From assembly GCA_035489715.1 (NCBI GenBank), contig DATHAP010000081.1, positions 1 to 43,102 of the forward strand: a stretch of 43,102 nucleotides of DNA, in the 5' to 3' direction. This DNA is from Actinomycetes bacterium. Lineage in GTDB: Bacteria; Actinomycetota; Actinomycetes; JACCUZ01. The notes below the pieces were generated by a model, which did not search any database, had not been told where the DNA came from, and worked only from the letters and a program-made list of their open reading frames with translations. The translations under genes and the position numbers were made by a program. Shown here piece by piece: positions 15,899 to 26,172 of the stretch; the stretch's first letter is position 1; every line of letters starts with the position of its first letter.

Positions 15899-16411
15899 AT
15901 GGCGAACGAGACGAATGTGACGGTGACGGGGTACGTCGCGCAGGAGCCCGTCCTGCGCCTCACCGGGTCGGGCACCAAGGTGGTCAACTTCCGGGTGGCC
16001 ACCACGGAGCGCCGCTACGACAAGGGCGTCAACGGGTGGCGCGACGGCGACACCCTGTTCTTCGCCGTGAGCTGCTGGCGCAACCTCGGCGAGAACGTCC
16101 TCGACTCGCTGCACAAGGGTGACCCGGTCGTGGTGCAGGGCCGGCTGCGGGACGGCTCCTGGGAGAAGGACGGCATCACCCACTCCAAGGTGGAGATCGA
16201 GGCCAACGCCGTGGGGCACGACCTGGCCAGGGGCGTGAGCCGCTTCACCAAGTCGACGCTCCAGCCACGGGAGCGCTTCGTCGAGGCGGTCGCCGAGCGG
16301 TCCGGCGACGTCGGTGACGGTCTCGACCGGGTCGACGGACCCGACGGCCTCGGTAGCGGCGACGCCGACGGCATCGGCGGCGAGCCGGAGATGTCGCCCT
16401 CCGCCGCCTGA
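15899..16411 (+). CDS. ssbB: Single-stranded DNA-binding protein, accessory paralogue
   Basis: A 170-residue Ssb. The OB fold covers about residues 1-110 (VTVTGYVAQEPVLRLT, VVNFRVATTERRYD, DTLFFAVSCWRNLGENV, KGDPVVVQGRLRDGSW). The tail is Gly/Asp-rich and ends EMSPSAA, without the acidic DDDIPF-like tip that recruits replication and repair partners. The next gene is EttA, not rpsF/rpsR, so this is the accessory Ssb rather than the replicative one. It corresponds in position to M. tuberculosis Rv2478c (SSBb). ATG at 15899 has GGAAGG about 6 nt upstream. Function is likely in recombination or natural DNA uptake, by analogy only. Confidence 0.9.
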   Translation: MANETNVTVTGYVAQEPVLRLTGSGTKVVNFRVATTERRYDKGVNGWRDGDTLFFAVSCWRNLGENVLDSLHKGDPVVVQGRLRDGSWEKDGITHSKVEIEANAVGHDLARGVSRFTKSTLQPRERFVEAVAERSGDVGDGLDRVDGPDGLGSGDADGIGGEPEMSPSAA

Positions 16412-16615
16412 CGCCCTCGCCCGGCCCCGGTACGGGGTCTCCGAACTCGCGTCCGGGTCGCCGCCGTTCCCTCCCCCGGTTCCGGTCGGCGGCCCGGGCG
16501 CGACCCTGTGTGCCGGCGCCGGTCCGGGTCGCGCTCGATGTGACCTCGCCGCTCCCGCTGAGGCAGGATGGACGTCTCCCCCCTGCACGGCTACCTGGAC
16601 GGCGGACGGTTTCCC

Positions 16616-18283
<1,668 letters not shown>

Positions 18284-18290
18284 GCCCGCC

Positions 18291-18710
18291 GTGCGCCACC
18301 GTTACCGCTGCTCGATGCGGTGGTCGGACATGGACGCCTACGGCCACGTCAACAACGTCGTCTACCTCACCTACCTCGAGGAGGCGCGGGTCGACATGCT
18401 CTTCGCGCTCAGCGCGGAGTACGGCGGCAAGGCGCTGTCCGAGGGCGTCCTGGTGGCGCACCACGAGATCGACTACAAGCGGCCGCTGGTCTACCACCCG
18501 CGTGGCGTCGACATCGAGATGTGGGTCGGCTCGGTCAAGGCTGCGTCGTTCGAGATCCGCTACGAGGTGCACGACGAGACCACCCTCTTCGCCCGGGCCG
18601 CGTCCGTGCTGGTGCCCTTCGACCTCGAGAAGGAGCGGCCGCGGCGGGTGAGCCCCGAGGAGCGGGCGTTCCTCGAGCAGTTCCTGGAGCCGGCGGAGCC
18701 GAAGGCCTGA
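18291..18710 (+). CDS. Acyl-CoA thioesterase, 4HBT hot-dog fold
   Basis: A 139-residue single hot-dog domain. The active-site segment WSDMDAYGHVNNVVYLTYLE (about 11-30) holds the Asp and the helix N-terminus typical of 4-hydroxybenzoyl-CoA thioesterase-like proteins. VLVAHHEIDYKRPLVY is the second conserved strand. It should hydrolyse acyl-CoA thioesters as a multimer in the cytosol; acyl specificity is not known. GTG at 18291 starts 7 bp after the ettA stop. M. tuberculosis has a thioesterase in the same place (Rv2475c). The stop is 1 bp before the PAP2 gene, so three genes form one run. Confidence 0.88.
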   Translation: MRHRYRCSMRWSDMDAYGHVNNVVYLTYLEEARVDMLFALSAEYGGKALSEGVLVAHHEIDYKRPLVYHPRGVDIEMWVGSVKAASFEIRYEVHDETTLFARAASVLVPFDLEKERPRRVSPEERAFLEQFLEPAEPKA

Positions 18711-18711
18711 C

Positions 18712-19356
18712 GTGACCCCGGGGCCGCGCGGGGGCGAGCGGTTCGTCGTGGTCGCAGCCGTCGCGGCGCTGGCGCTGTGCGCGCTGGCCGTCGCGGTGTC
18801 GTCGACCGACCCGCTGGCGGGGGAGGACCGACTGCTGCAGCGCCTGGCCGTGGCGGAGGGAGGACCCTGGCAGGACCTGTGGGGCGCCGTCGCCCGGCTC
18901 ACCGACCTGGTGCCGCTGGTCGTGGTGACCGCCGCGGTCGTGCTCGTCCTGCTGCTGCGCCGGCGGTGGTGGGACGCCGCGGACCTGCTGCTGCTCAGCG
19001 CGGCCGTCTGGGTGGTCAACCCGGTGCTCAAGTCGGCGGTCGCGCGACCGCGGCCGGACGTCGTCGACCTGCCGTCCGGGCTCAGCGGCTGGTCGTTCCC
19101 GGCGGGCCACGCGGCGAACACCATGGTGCTCGTCCTCGCGCTGCTGCTCGTGGCGAACGTCGACGGCCGCCGGCTGCGATGGGCAGCCGTCGTGGGAGCG
19201 GCGTTCGTGCTCCTGACGGCGTACGCCCAGCTCGCTCTCGAGCGGCACTACCCCAGCGACCTGCTCGCCGGCTGGCTGCTCTCCCTCGCGCTGGTCGCTG
19301 GGACCGCGGCCGTCCGTCAGGGCGGCCCGGAGCCGAGCAGCCACCCGGCGCCGTAG
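18712..19356 (+). CDS. PAP2-superfamily membrane phosphatase
   Basis: A 214-residue membrane phosphatase. The three PAP2 signatures are seen: KSAVARPRP (about 104-112), FPAGH (about 125-129, with Ala in place of the common Ser) and ERHYPSD (about 178-184) with the catalytic His. Six hydrophobic helices are spread through the protein (for example VVVAAVAALALCALAVAV, LVVVTAAVVLVLLLR). Family members dephosphorylate phosphatidate or polyprenyl pyrophosphate on the outer side of the membrane; the exact substrate is open. GTG at 18712 follows the thioesterase stop by one base. The last 40 bp overlap the convergent mannosyltransferase gene. Confidence 0.88.
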   Translation: MTPGPRGGERFVVVAAVAALALCALAVAVSSTDPLAGEDRLLQRLAVAEGGPWQDLWGAVARLTDLVPLVVVTAAVVLVLLLRRRWWDAADLLLLSAAVWVVNPVLKSAVARPRPDVVDLPSGLSGWSFPAGHAANTMVLVLALLLVANVDGRRLRWAAVVGAAFVLLTAYAQLALERHYPSDLLAGWLLSLALVAGTAAVRQGGPEPSSHPAP

Positions 19357-20501
19357 ACGCCGGACGCCACGGCCAGCAGGACCAGGACGAGGACCAGCGG
19401 CGGCAGGCGCAACCGGGCCAGACCGGTGCTCGGCCACAGCAGCAAGGTGAAGACAGGGAGCAGGTAACGAGGCCGGGAGCCGAAGTAGTGCGAGGTCGAG
19501 AAGCTCACCAGCACCGCGACGACGGTGAAGACGATGACCGGCCAGGGATAGCGGCGGGTGTGCCAGACGGCGGCGGCCAGGAGGAGGAGGCCGGCCACGA
19601 GCAGGGCGCCGACGCCGGGCCGCGTCGTGACCAGCTCCCACGTCCAGGCCGAGAACGCGCGACCGCCGTCGACATGGTTCTGCCAGCCCTTCGTCACGCC
19701 CGAGTACGAGCGCGGGCCCTCGCCGTCCCACCGGACGAATGCGAGGTAGCCCACCAGGCCGAGCGGGGCGACTGCCGCCGAGAGCACCGGGCCGTCGAAG
19801 GATCTCCGCCGACGACCCTCCTCGGCCGGTCGTGCCGCGCTGACCAGCGCGGCGACGAGGACGGCGGCCACGACGGCCACGCCGAGCGGCCGGGTCAGGC
19901 CGGCCAGGACGGCGAGCCAGGCGGCCAGGAGCAGGCGGTCGGCGAGCACGGCCACCAGGCACCAGGCGGCGAGGGCGGTGAAGAGCGCCTCGGTGTAGGC
20001 CATCGACGTCACGGCGGCCACCGGGACGCCGGACCAGAGGCAGGCCAGCACCACGCCGGTGCGGGGGTCGTGCAGCCGGGCCCCGACCTGGTAGATGCCG
20101 GCTGCCGCGACGACCGACGAGACGGCGCTGATGACCAGGCCGGCGTCCACGGCGGCCAGGCCGGTGACGCCGGCCACCACCCGCTCGAGCGCGGGGAACA
20201 GCGGGAAGAACGCGTAGTCCGCCAGCCGCCTGCCGTCCGGTGCGATGCCGACGTAGCCGTAGCCGTCCTCGGCGATGCGGGCGTACCACTTAGCGTCCCA
20301 CCGAGTGAGCGCGTGGTACGCCGACGCCGACGACAGCTGCGCACCGACGACGAGGAGCAGCAGGCCCAGCACGCGTTCGGCGACGTGCGCGGCGACCGCC
20401 ACACCCAGCAGCGACCGTCCCGGAGTCCCGGTCGGGCGCCCCGACGGCGTCAGGAGACCGGCGGCGGCCCCGGATGGGACGGTCGCACCTTGATCAGCCA
20501 C
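19317..20501 (-). CDS. PIG-V-like mannosyltransferase, polytopic membrane protein
   Basis: A 394-residue membrane glycosyltransferase with GT-C topology. The first extracytoplasmic loop contains RWDAKWYARIAEDGY, the signature of the PIG-V/GPI mannosyltransferase 2-like group that uses polyprenyl-phosphate sugars. The motif YAFFPLFPALERVV follows. About ten hydrophobic helices are visible to the C-terminus (LVLVLVLLAVASGVYGAGWL). In actinobacteria such enzymes build cell-envelope mannans or glycoproteins. GTG at 20501 lies 42 bp after the MMPL stop on the same strand; ribosome-site support is weak. Its 3' end overlaps the convergent PAP2 gene by 40 bp. Confidence 0.8.
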   Translation of the reverse strand: MADQGATVPSGAAAGLLTPSGRPTGTPGRSLLGVAVAAHVAERVLGLLLLVVGAQLSSASAYHALTRWDAKWYARIAEDGYGYVGIAPDGRRLADYAFFPLFPALERVVAGVTGLAAVDAGLVISAVSSVVAAAGIYQVGARLHDPRTGVVLACLWSGVPVAAVTSMAYTEALFTALAAWCLVAVLADRLLLAAWLAVLAGLTRPLGVAVVAAVLVAALVSAARPAEEGRRRRSFDGPVLSAAVAPLGLVGYLAFVRWDGEGPRSYSGVTKGWQNHVDGGRAFSAWTWELVTTRPGVGALLVAGLLLLAAAVWHTRRYPWPVIVFTVVAVLVSFSTSHYFGSRPRYLLPVFTLLLWPSTGLARLRLPPLVLVLVLLAVASGVYGAGWLLGSGPP

Positions 20502-20542
20502 GTCCTCAGCCAGGCCACGCCTCCTCCGGTCTGGTGCGCCGC

Positions 20543-22711
20543 TCAGTCGAGGGCACCGACCTTCTGGCTCTCCCCACGACGGGGCTCGGGGATCGCAGCG
20601 TGCGGCTCGACGCGCAGCGGCCGGGCCGCCCAGCTCGGCAGCCACCAGTTCCACTTGCCGAACAACGACACCAGGGCCGGCACGAGCAGGGCGCGCACGA
20701 TCGTCGCGTCGAGCAGGATGCCGATGCCGAGTGCGGTGGCGAAGACCTTGATGTCGGTACCCGGCGACGACGACAGGGCCAGGAAGGACAAGAACAGGAT
20801 CATCGCGGCTCCGGTCACCAGCCGGCCGGTGCGGGCCAGCCCGGTCACCACCGCGTCGTCGGTGTCACCGCTCTTGTCGTACTCCTCGCGCATCCGGGCC
20901 AGGATGAACACCTCGTAGTCCATGGACAGCCCGAAGAGGAACGCGAAGATCAGCACCGGCAGCCAGAACGTCACCGCCCCGGTGGGGGCGATGTCGAAGA
21001 GCTGGTCGGACCCGTTGCCCTCCTGCCAGAACCAGACGGTGGCGCCGAACGTCGCCGCGACCGAGACGATGTTGAGCAGCACCGCCTTGATCGGCAGCAG
21101 GATGGACCGGAAGGTCCGCACCAGGAGGACGAACGTCACCAGGGCGATCAGGCCGAGCGTCAGCGGGAAGTTCTTGTACACGGCATCGATGTAGTCGAGC
21201 ACGGTCGGCCCGACACCGGCGATGCCGACGACACCCGGCACGCCGGCCAGTGCGTCGTCGACGTCCCGGACGACACCCGCCTTGGTGGAGTCGACGGTTT
21301 CCTCGGTCGGGATGACCGCGACCATGGCCGTGTCGTCCACCCGCCACTTCGCGTTGTCCGGCGCGATCGCCGCCGAGATGCCGTCGACCTCGGTCGACCG
21401 GTCGACGACCTGGTCGGCGGATCCCGCCGCGTCGTCTCCTTCGACGAGCACCTCGAGCGGCGACACGATGCCCGACGGCACGCCGCCGTCGGTGAGCTTG
21501 ACCAGCGCCTCGTAGGTCGGGCCGCCACTGGCCAGCGACGAGGTCTGGGCCTGGCCGATCTTGATGCCGAAGATCGGGATGATCAGCGCGGCGAGGACGC
21601 CGAGGGCGAGGATGGCAGCAGCCCAGCGCCACCGGACGACCATCCGGGCCCAGGCCGTCCAGCCGGGAGACTGCTTGCCTTCGTGGCGGATCCGCGGCCA
21701 GTCGACCCGCGGGCCGATGCCGCCGAGCAGGGCGGGGAGAAGCGTGAGGATCACCACCGTGCTCGCGAGCGGGATGAGCATGCCGCCGAGACCCATGCTG
21801 CGCAGCAGAGGCACCGGGATGGCGAGCAGGGCGCACAACGAGATCGCCACCGTGCCGGCACTGGCGAGGACCGCGCGGCCGGCGTACTGCATCGCGACCA
21901 CGACCGCGTCGTGGTTGTCGCGGCCGTGCGCGCGTTCCTCCCGCCACCGGTTGACGACGAGCAGCGAGTAGTCGACCGCGACACCGAGACCGACGAGCGC
22001 GATGAGGAACTGCACGACGAAGCTGATGTCCATCACGTAGGTGCCGAGCAGCACGATCGTGAACGTCGTGAGGATGGACACGAGAGCGATCAGCAGGGGC
22101 ACGAAGGCCAGGAAGGAGGCGAAGAGGAACAGCAGCACTGCGAGTGCGCCGAGCCCGCCGAGGATGGTGTCGACGAGCAGGCTGGGTGCCTCCGGGTCGT
22201 CACTGCCCTGCGCCAGCAGGTTGTAGCCGGTGATGCTCCAGTCGACGTCGGTCTGCTCGCTGGCCTTCTCGAGCACCGGTCGCATCGCGACGTCGGGCCC
22301 GACGTCCTCGAAGCTCAGGAACGGCTCGGGGTAGACCAGCGCGTAGGTCGTGCGGCCGTCGTCGGTGAGGAAGACGTCGTCGCCGGTGTCGGCGTAGCTG
22401 AGGATGCGCGTCTTCGGCACGGCCGCCTGGACGTCGTCGAGCGTCGCGGTGATGTCGTCGAGGTGGTCCTCGACCGTGCTGCCCTCCGGCACCGTCGCGA
22501 CCGCGATGGTGGGCGGGTTGGACCCGCCGTTGCCGTAGATGTCGAGGATCTGCTTCTCGGTCTCGTAGCCGGGCTGACCGGGCAGCGAGAAGTCGACCGT
22601 CAGCCGGTCGGCGGTCCGCCCGGCGGCGAACCCGCCGACGACGAGCATCACGAGCCAGAACAGCATCACCAGCTTGCGGTGGCGCAGGACGAACTCGGTG
22701 AGACGGATCAT
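20543..22711 (-). CDS. MMPL-family (RND) membrane transporter
   Basis: A 722-residue RND transporter of the MMPL group. TM1 is near the start (KLVMLFWLVMLVVGGFAAG). Two large periplasmic domains alternate with two clusters of helices. The proton-relay Asp-Tyr pairs appear in GVAVDYSLLVVNRWREE and GLSMDYEVFILARMREE, one per half. It should export a lipid or other envelope component using the proton gradient. Substrate is not known; the neighbouring mannosyltransferase hints at envelope biogenesis. The start at 22711 (ATGATCCG) is chosen because GGGGAG lies 7 nt before it; ATG at 22726 is the alternative. Confidence 0.9.
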   Translation of the reverse strand: MIRLTEFVLRHRKLVMLFWLVMLVVGGFAAGRTADRLTVDFSLPGQPGYETEKQILDIYGNGGSNPPTIAVATVPEGSTVEDHLDDITATLDDVQAAVPKTRILSYADTGDDVFLTDDGRTTYALVYPEPFLSFEDVGPDVAMRPVLEKASEQTDVDWSITGYNLLAQGSDDPEAPSLLVDTILGGLGALAVLLFLFASFLAFVPLLIALVSILTTFTIVLLGTYVMDISFVVQFLIALVGLGVAVDYSLLVVNRWREERAHGRDNHDAVVVAMQYAGRAVLASAGTVAISLCALLAIPVPLLRSMGLGGMLIPLASTVVILTLLPALLGGIGPRVDWPRIRHEGKQSPGWTAWARMVVRWRWAAAILALGVLAALIIPIFGIKIGQAQTSSLASGGPTYEALVKLTDGGVPSGIVSPLEVLVEGDDAAGSADQVVDRSTEVDGISAAIAPDNAKWRVDDTAMVAVIPTEETVDSTKAGVVRDVDDALAGVPGVVGIAGVGPTVLDYIDAVYKNFPLTLGLIALVTFVLLVRTFRSILLPIKAVLLNIVSVAATFGATVWFWQEGNGSDQLFDIAPTGAVTFWLPVLIFAFLFGLSMDYEVFILARMREEYDKSGDTDDAVVTGLARTGRLVTGAAMILFLSFLALSSSPGTDIKVFATALGIGILLDATIVRALLVPALVSLFGKWNWWLPSWAARPLRVEPHAAIPEPRRGESQKVGALD

Positions 22712-22868
22712 CAAGGGACTCCCCATCGGGCGGCAGCGGCGGCTCAGACGCTAGGGCAGACCACCGACTGTGCGGCAACTCATCGCGCAGAGTTCAGGGT
22801 GCGGTCAGGGACATCCCGGAGCCGTTCCGGGGCGAACCCCCACAACTCGGGCACCCGAGCGCCCGTCC

Positions 22869-24539
22869 TCAACTCAGCCAGACCGCGACGTCGCCCGGCA
22901 GCCGCTGGGGGTGACCGCCGTCGAGCGGCACGCTGGAGAGCAGCACCCGGTCGTACGTCGGCAGGTCGATCGCCTGCGCGTCGAGGTTGACCGCGCAGAC
23001 CACCGCACCCGCCGGCGTGCGCCGCCGGAAGACCAGCGAGCCCGCCGGGCTGTCCAGCCACTCCAGCTCGCCGCCCGCGAGCAGCTCGCGGCGCAGCCGG
23101 AGCGCGCTGCGGTAGAGCTCGAGCGTCGAGCCGTCCACTCCCTGCTGGGCCTGCACCGACAGGTCGGCCCAGTCGGACGGCTGCGGCAGCCACGGCCTGC
23201 CGCTGCCGAAGCCCAGCGAGGGGCCGGCGGGCTCCCACGGCACCGGCACCCGGCAGCCGTCCCGGCCGCGCACCCGGTGCCCCGACCGCTCCCAGATCGG
23301 GTCGGCGAGAACCTCCTCGGGCAGGTCGACGACCTCGGGCAGACCCAGCTCCTCGCCCTGGTAGACGTAGGCCGACCCCGGCAGGCCGAGCAGCAGCAGG
23401 ACCGCCGCCCGGGCCCGCCGCAGACCGAGCTCCGGGTCCAGCGGGGTGTCCGGACGTACCCGCTCGTCGTCGGCTACCCCGCCGCCGGTCCGGTCGAGGC
23501 GGGCGTAGCGCGTCGCGTGCCGGGTGATGTCGTGGTTGGACAGCACCCACGTGGTCGGGGCGCCGACCTCGGTGGCGGCGGCCATGCTGACGTCGATGGT
23601 CTGCCGCAGCTCGTCGGCGTCCCAGGCCGCCCGCACGAAGTTGAAGTTGAAGGCGGTGTGCAGCTCGTCCGGCCGCGTGTACATCGCGAGCCGGGCCGGG
23701 TCGTCGACCCACGCCTCCGCGACGAACGCGCGGTCCCCGGCGTAGGCGTCGCTCACCTTGCGCCAGCCGCGGTAGACCTCGTGCACCTCGTCGCGGTCCC
23801 AGAACGGGTGGTTCGGGCCGTGCGACAGGAGCACCGACTCGTCCTCGGCGCCGACGTCCGGGAACGCCTGGTCCTTCTTCAGCGAGTTGGCCACGTCGAT
23901 CCGGAACCCGTCGACGCCGCGATCCAGCCAGAACCGCAGGATGTCCTCGAACTCCTCGACGACCTCCGGGTTCTCCCAGTCGAGGTCGGGCTGCTCAGGC
24001 GCGAACAGGTGGAGGTACCACTCGCCGTCGGGCACCCGCGTCCAGGCCGGACCACCGAAGGTCGACTGCCAGTCGGTCGGCGGCTCCGCACCGCCGGGGC
24101 CGCGCCCAGGCCGGAAGACGTAGCGCCCGCGCTCGGGGCTGCCGGGACCGGCCGCGAGGGCCGCCTGGAACCAGGCGTGCCGGTCGGAGGAGTGGTTGGG
24201 GACGATGTCGACGATCACCCGGATGCCGAGGTCGTGCGCCTCCGTGACCAGGGCATCCGCGTCGGCCAGGGTGCCGAACACCGGCTCGACGTCCCGGTAG
24301 TCGGCGACGTCGTAGCCGCCGTCGGCCATCGGCGACGGGTAGAACGGCGTGATCCAGACCGCGTCGACGCCGAGCTCGCGCAGGTAGGGCAACCGCCACC
24401 GGATGCCGGGAAGGTCACCCACGCCGTCACCGTCGCCGTCGGCGAAGCTGCGGACATAGACCTGGTAGATGACGGCGGTCCGCCACCACTCGTGGCCGGT
24501 CGTCGGGTCCGGGCGGCGCTCGCTGGCGGTGGAGGTCAC
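22869..24539 (-). CDS. aglA: Alpha-glucosidase, GH13 family
   Basis: A 556-residue GH13 enzyme, intracellular (no signal). Conserved regions are [14 protein letters not shown] (region I), [10 protein letters not shown] with the nucleophile Asp (about 210), FVAEAW with the acid Glu (about 272) and LSNHDITRH with the third Asp (about 335). The layout resembles alpha-1,4-glucosidases and oligo-1,6-glucosidases, with a C-terminal beta domain. GTG at 24539 overlaps the globin stop (GTGA). M. tuberculosis has the same pair (Rv2470 glbO and Rv2471 aglA). Maltose or malto-oligosaccharide breakdown is the likely role, and MalQ at 31512 may act in the same route. Confidence 0.92.
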   Translation of the reverse strand: MTSTASERRPDPTTGHEWWRTAVIYQVYVRSFADGDGDGVGDLPGIRWRLPYLRELGVDAVWITPFYPSPMADGGYDVADYRDVEPVFGTLADADALVTEAHDLGIRVIVDIVPNHSSDRHAWFQAALAAGPGSPERGRYVFRPGRGPGGAEPPTDWQSTFGGPAWTRVPDGEWYLHLFAPEQPDLDWENPEVVEEFEDILRFWLDRGVDGFRIDVANSLKKDQAFPDVGAEDESVLLSHGPNHPFWDRDEVHEVYRGWRKVSDAYAGDRAFVAEAWVDDPARLAMYTRPDELHTAFNFNFVRAAWDADELRQTIDVSMAAATEVGAPTTWVLSNHDITRHATRYARLDRTGGGVADDERVRPDTPLDPELGLRRARAAVLLLLGLPGSAYVYQGEELGLPEVVDLPEEVLADPIWERSGHRVRGRDGCRVPVPWEPAGPSLGFGSGRPWLPQPSDWADLSVQAQQGVDGSTLELYRSALRLRRELLAGGELEWLDSPAGSLVFRRRTPAGAVVCAVNLDAQAIDLPTYDRVLLSSVPLDGGHPQRLPGDVAVWLS

Positions 24540-25021
24540 CCGGAGGAGTCTGGCAAGACTGTCGATCGGCCCTGCAACGGGCTGTCGTGATAGCTGTTGA
24601 CCAGGCTGCCGGCGGCCATCACCAGGTAGTCCCAGAGCAGGCGCTCGGGTTCCGGTGGCAGACCGAGCGAGTCGACGGCGTCCCGCATGTGGCCCAGCCA
24701 GGCGTCCCGCTCGGCGAGACCGATCCGGAACGGCACGTGCCGCATCCGCAGGCGGGGATGGCCCCGCTGCTGGGAATACGTGCGCGGGCCGCCCCAGTAC
24801 TGCACGAGGAACATCCGCAGCCGCTGCTCGGCGGCGGCGAGGTCCTGGTCGGGGTAGAGGGGGCGCAGCACCGGGTCGTCGGCGACGCCCTCGTAGAACC
24901 GGGCCACCAGCCGCCGGAACGTCTCCTCGCCGCCGACGGCCTCGTAGAAGGTGTCGGCCGCTCCGGAGTCGGGGCGGCCGGTGCTTCCGGTGCTGTCGGC
25001 GGGAACGCTCACGTCTGCCAT
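24536..25021 (-). CDS. glbO: Group II truncated haemoglobin
   Basis: A 161-residue globin with a 20-residue N-terminal extension. The truncated 2-on-2 fold is seen in [40 protein letters not shown] and the proximal His at about 95 (RMRHVPF). Trp at about 108 (DAWLGHM) is the G8 tryptophan of group II. Such proteins bind O2 and NO and are linked to respiration or NO and peroxide detoxification. ATG at 25021 is preferred over upstream starts; no clear ribosome site is seen. The stop overlaps the AglA gene, giving a two-gene unit. The divergent gene is OsmC, 65 bp away. Confidence 0.9.
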   Translation of the reverse strand: MADVSVPADSTGSTGRPDSGAADTFYEAVGGEETFRRLVARFYEGVADDPVLRPLYPDQDLAAAEQRLRMFLVQYWGGPRTYSQQRGHPRLRMRHVPFRIGLAERDAWLGHMRDAVDSLGLPPEPERLLWDYLVMAAGSLVNSYHDSPLQGRSTVLPDSSG

Positions 25022-25086
25022 GGTGTCACGCTGGGTACGCCCAGATGGACCCGCCGGACCCACCGACAGACGCACCAGGAGGACCC

Positions 25087-25512
25087 ATGGCCACCACCCG
25101 CACCGCGAACGCCCACTGGGAGGGCAACCTCTTCGAGGGCAAGGGCCGCGTCTCGCTCGACTCCTCCGGGATCGGCTCCTACGACGTGAGCTGGCCGGCC
25201 CGCACCGAGGAGCCGAACGGCATGACCAGCCCGGAGGAGCTGATCGCCGCTGCCCACTCGTCCTGCTTCTCGATGGCGTTCTCGAACGAGCTGAGCAAGG
25301 CTGGTCACACGGTGGAGAACATCGACACCAAGGCCGAGGTGACCTTCCAGCCCGGCAAGGGCATCACCGGCAGCCACCTGACCACCCGGGCGTCGGTGCC
25401 GGGCATCTCCGAGGAGGAGTTCGCCAGCATCGCCGAGGTCGCCAAGAAGGGCTGCCCGGTCAGCAGCGCGCTGACCGGCACCGCGATCACCCTCGACGCC
25501 GCCCTGGGCTGA
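25087..25512 (+). CDS. OsmC-family peroxiredoxin
   Basis: A 141-residue OsmC/Ohr-type peroxidase that reduces organic hydroperoxides through two cysteines. The peroxidatic Cys is about residue 60 ([13 protein letters not shown]) and the resolving Cys about 123 ([10 protein letters not shown]). It looks closer to OsmC than to Ohr because of the [14 protein letters not shown] context. ATG at 25087 has AGGAGG 3-4 nt upstream, a strong site. It shares a 65-bp divergent promoter region with the globin gene, so the two redox genes may be co-regulated. The gene is followed by a 660-bp non-coding stretch. Confidence 0.93.
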   Translation: MATTRTANAHWEGNLFEGKGRVSLDSSGIGSYDVSWPARTEEPNGMTSPEELIAAAHSSCFSMAFSNELSKAGHTVENIDTKAEVTFQPGKGITGSHLTTRASVPGISEEEFASIAEVAKKGCPVSSALTGTAITLDAALG

Positions 25513-26172
25513 CACGGAGACCTGCTCGTGGCGTGACGTGACTGCGATCGAAGCGGCGGCTGCCGGGCGCCTCGAGCTGATCTGCTCATGATCGTGAGGG
25601 GAATCGGGCACCAGCAGAGCCTGCTCCCCCTCACGATCATGAATGCACGTCCGCGACTGAGCGGTCACTCGCCCCTGCGAGGAGGTGACGCATCGACCTG
25701 GCGTAGCGCTCTAGCCGGCACTCGGGTCGGCCAGCTCGGCAAAGTCTCGAACACGAAACACGGCGCAAGGGTGTGCCCCAACGCGTGTGTCAGGCTTCGC
25801 GACACGTTACGCCGCGAATCGGGCACGCCCGTCACGCCGAACGGAAGTGCCGTTCTCGCTCGCTTCACTTGCAGGAGCCCGCTGGCTCCCTGACGCAACC
25901 GGTGCTCGTGGTGAGTCCATCCCCGCGGGCCCTGCGGGTCGCATCGGTGCCGCTCGAAGATCGTTTGTCTGCCACGCAATGGCCGATTTTCCGGCAAGAC
26001 GATAGACATCAGGCGCGGGGCGCAGGCACGTCGCAGCGGCCGCCGACGCACGGTGTGGTCTTGGGACGATCTTCGCCTCAGAGTGCGGGTGCGGTGGCTG
26101 TCCTGGTCGGCCGCCATGGCGCACATGCCGCACATGTGCCCACCGCCACCGACAGGCGTGCCGGCGCCGTCC
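25513..26172. other. 660-bp intergenic region with several hairpins
   Basis: No convincing gene lies between the convergent osmC and mscS genes. Reading frames here have poor codon pattern and no recognisable domains. The region holds a 57-nt palindrome (25586-25642) and further perfect small hairpins: GAACGG/CCGTTC (25839-25855), GGAGCC/GGCTCC (25874-25889) and CCCGC/GCGGG near 25922. Part of it (about 25735-26010) is visibly lower in GC than the rest. A structured non-coding RNA or remains of a lost gene are both possible. Confidence 0.6.
25586..25642. repeat. 57-nt palindromic element
   Basis: Perfect 16-bp arms (25586-25601 TCATGATCGTGAGGGG and 25627-25642) enclose 25 nt. That interior contains a second small hairpin AGCAG-AGC-CTGCT (25613-25625) and an unpaired stretch AATCGGGCACC on the left only. 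Located 73 bp after osmC between convergent genes. It may be a bidirectional terminator or a REP-like mobile palindrome. Confidence 0.8.

Noticed and set aside
20474-22990. Plus-strand reading frame of 838 codons opposite the MMPL gene
   Set aside because: Very rich in His, Arg, Asp and Gln without any motif, while the minus strand encodes an excellent MMPL transporter.
25665-26135. Minus-strand 156-codon frame in the osmC-mscS gap
   Set aside because: Unusual codon use, Arg-rich, no ribosome site, and it crosses several hairpins; treated as non-coding.
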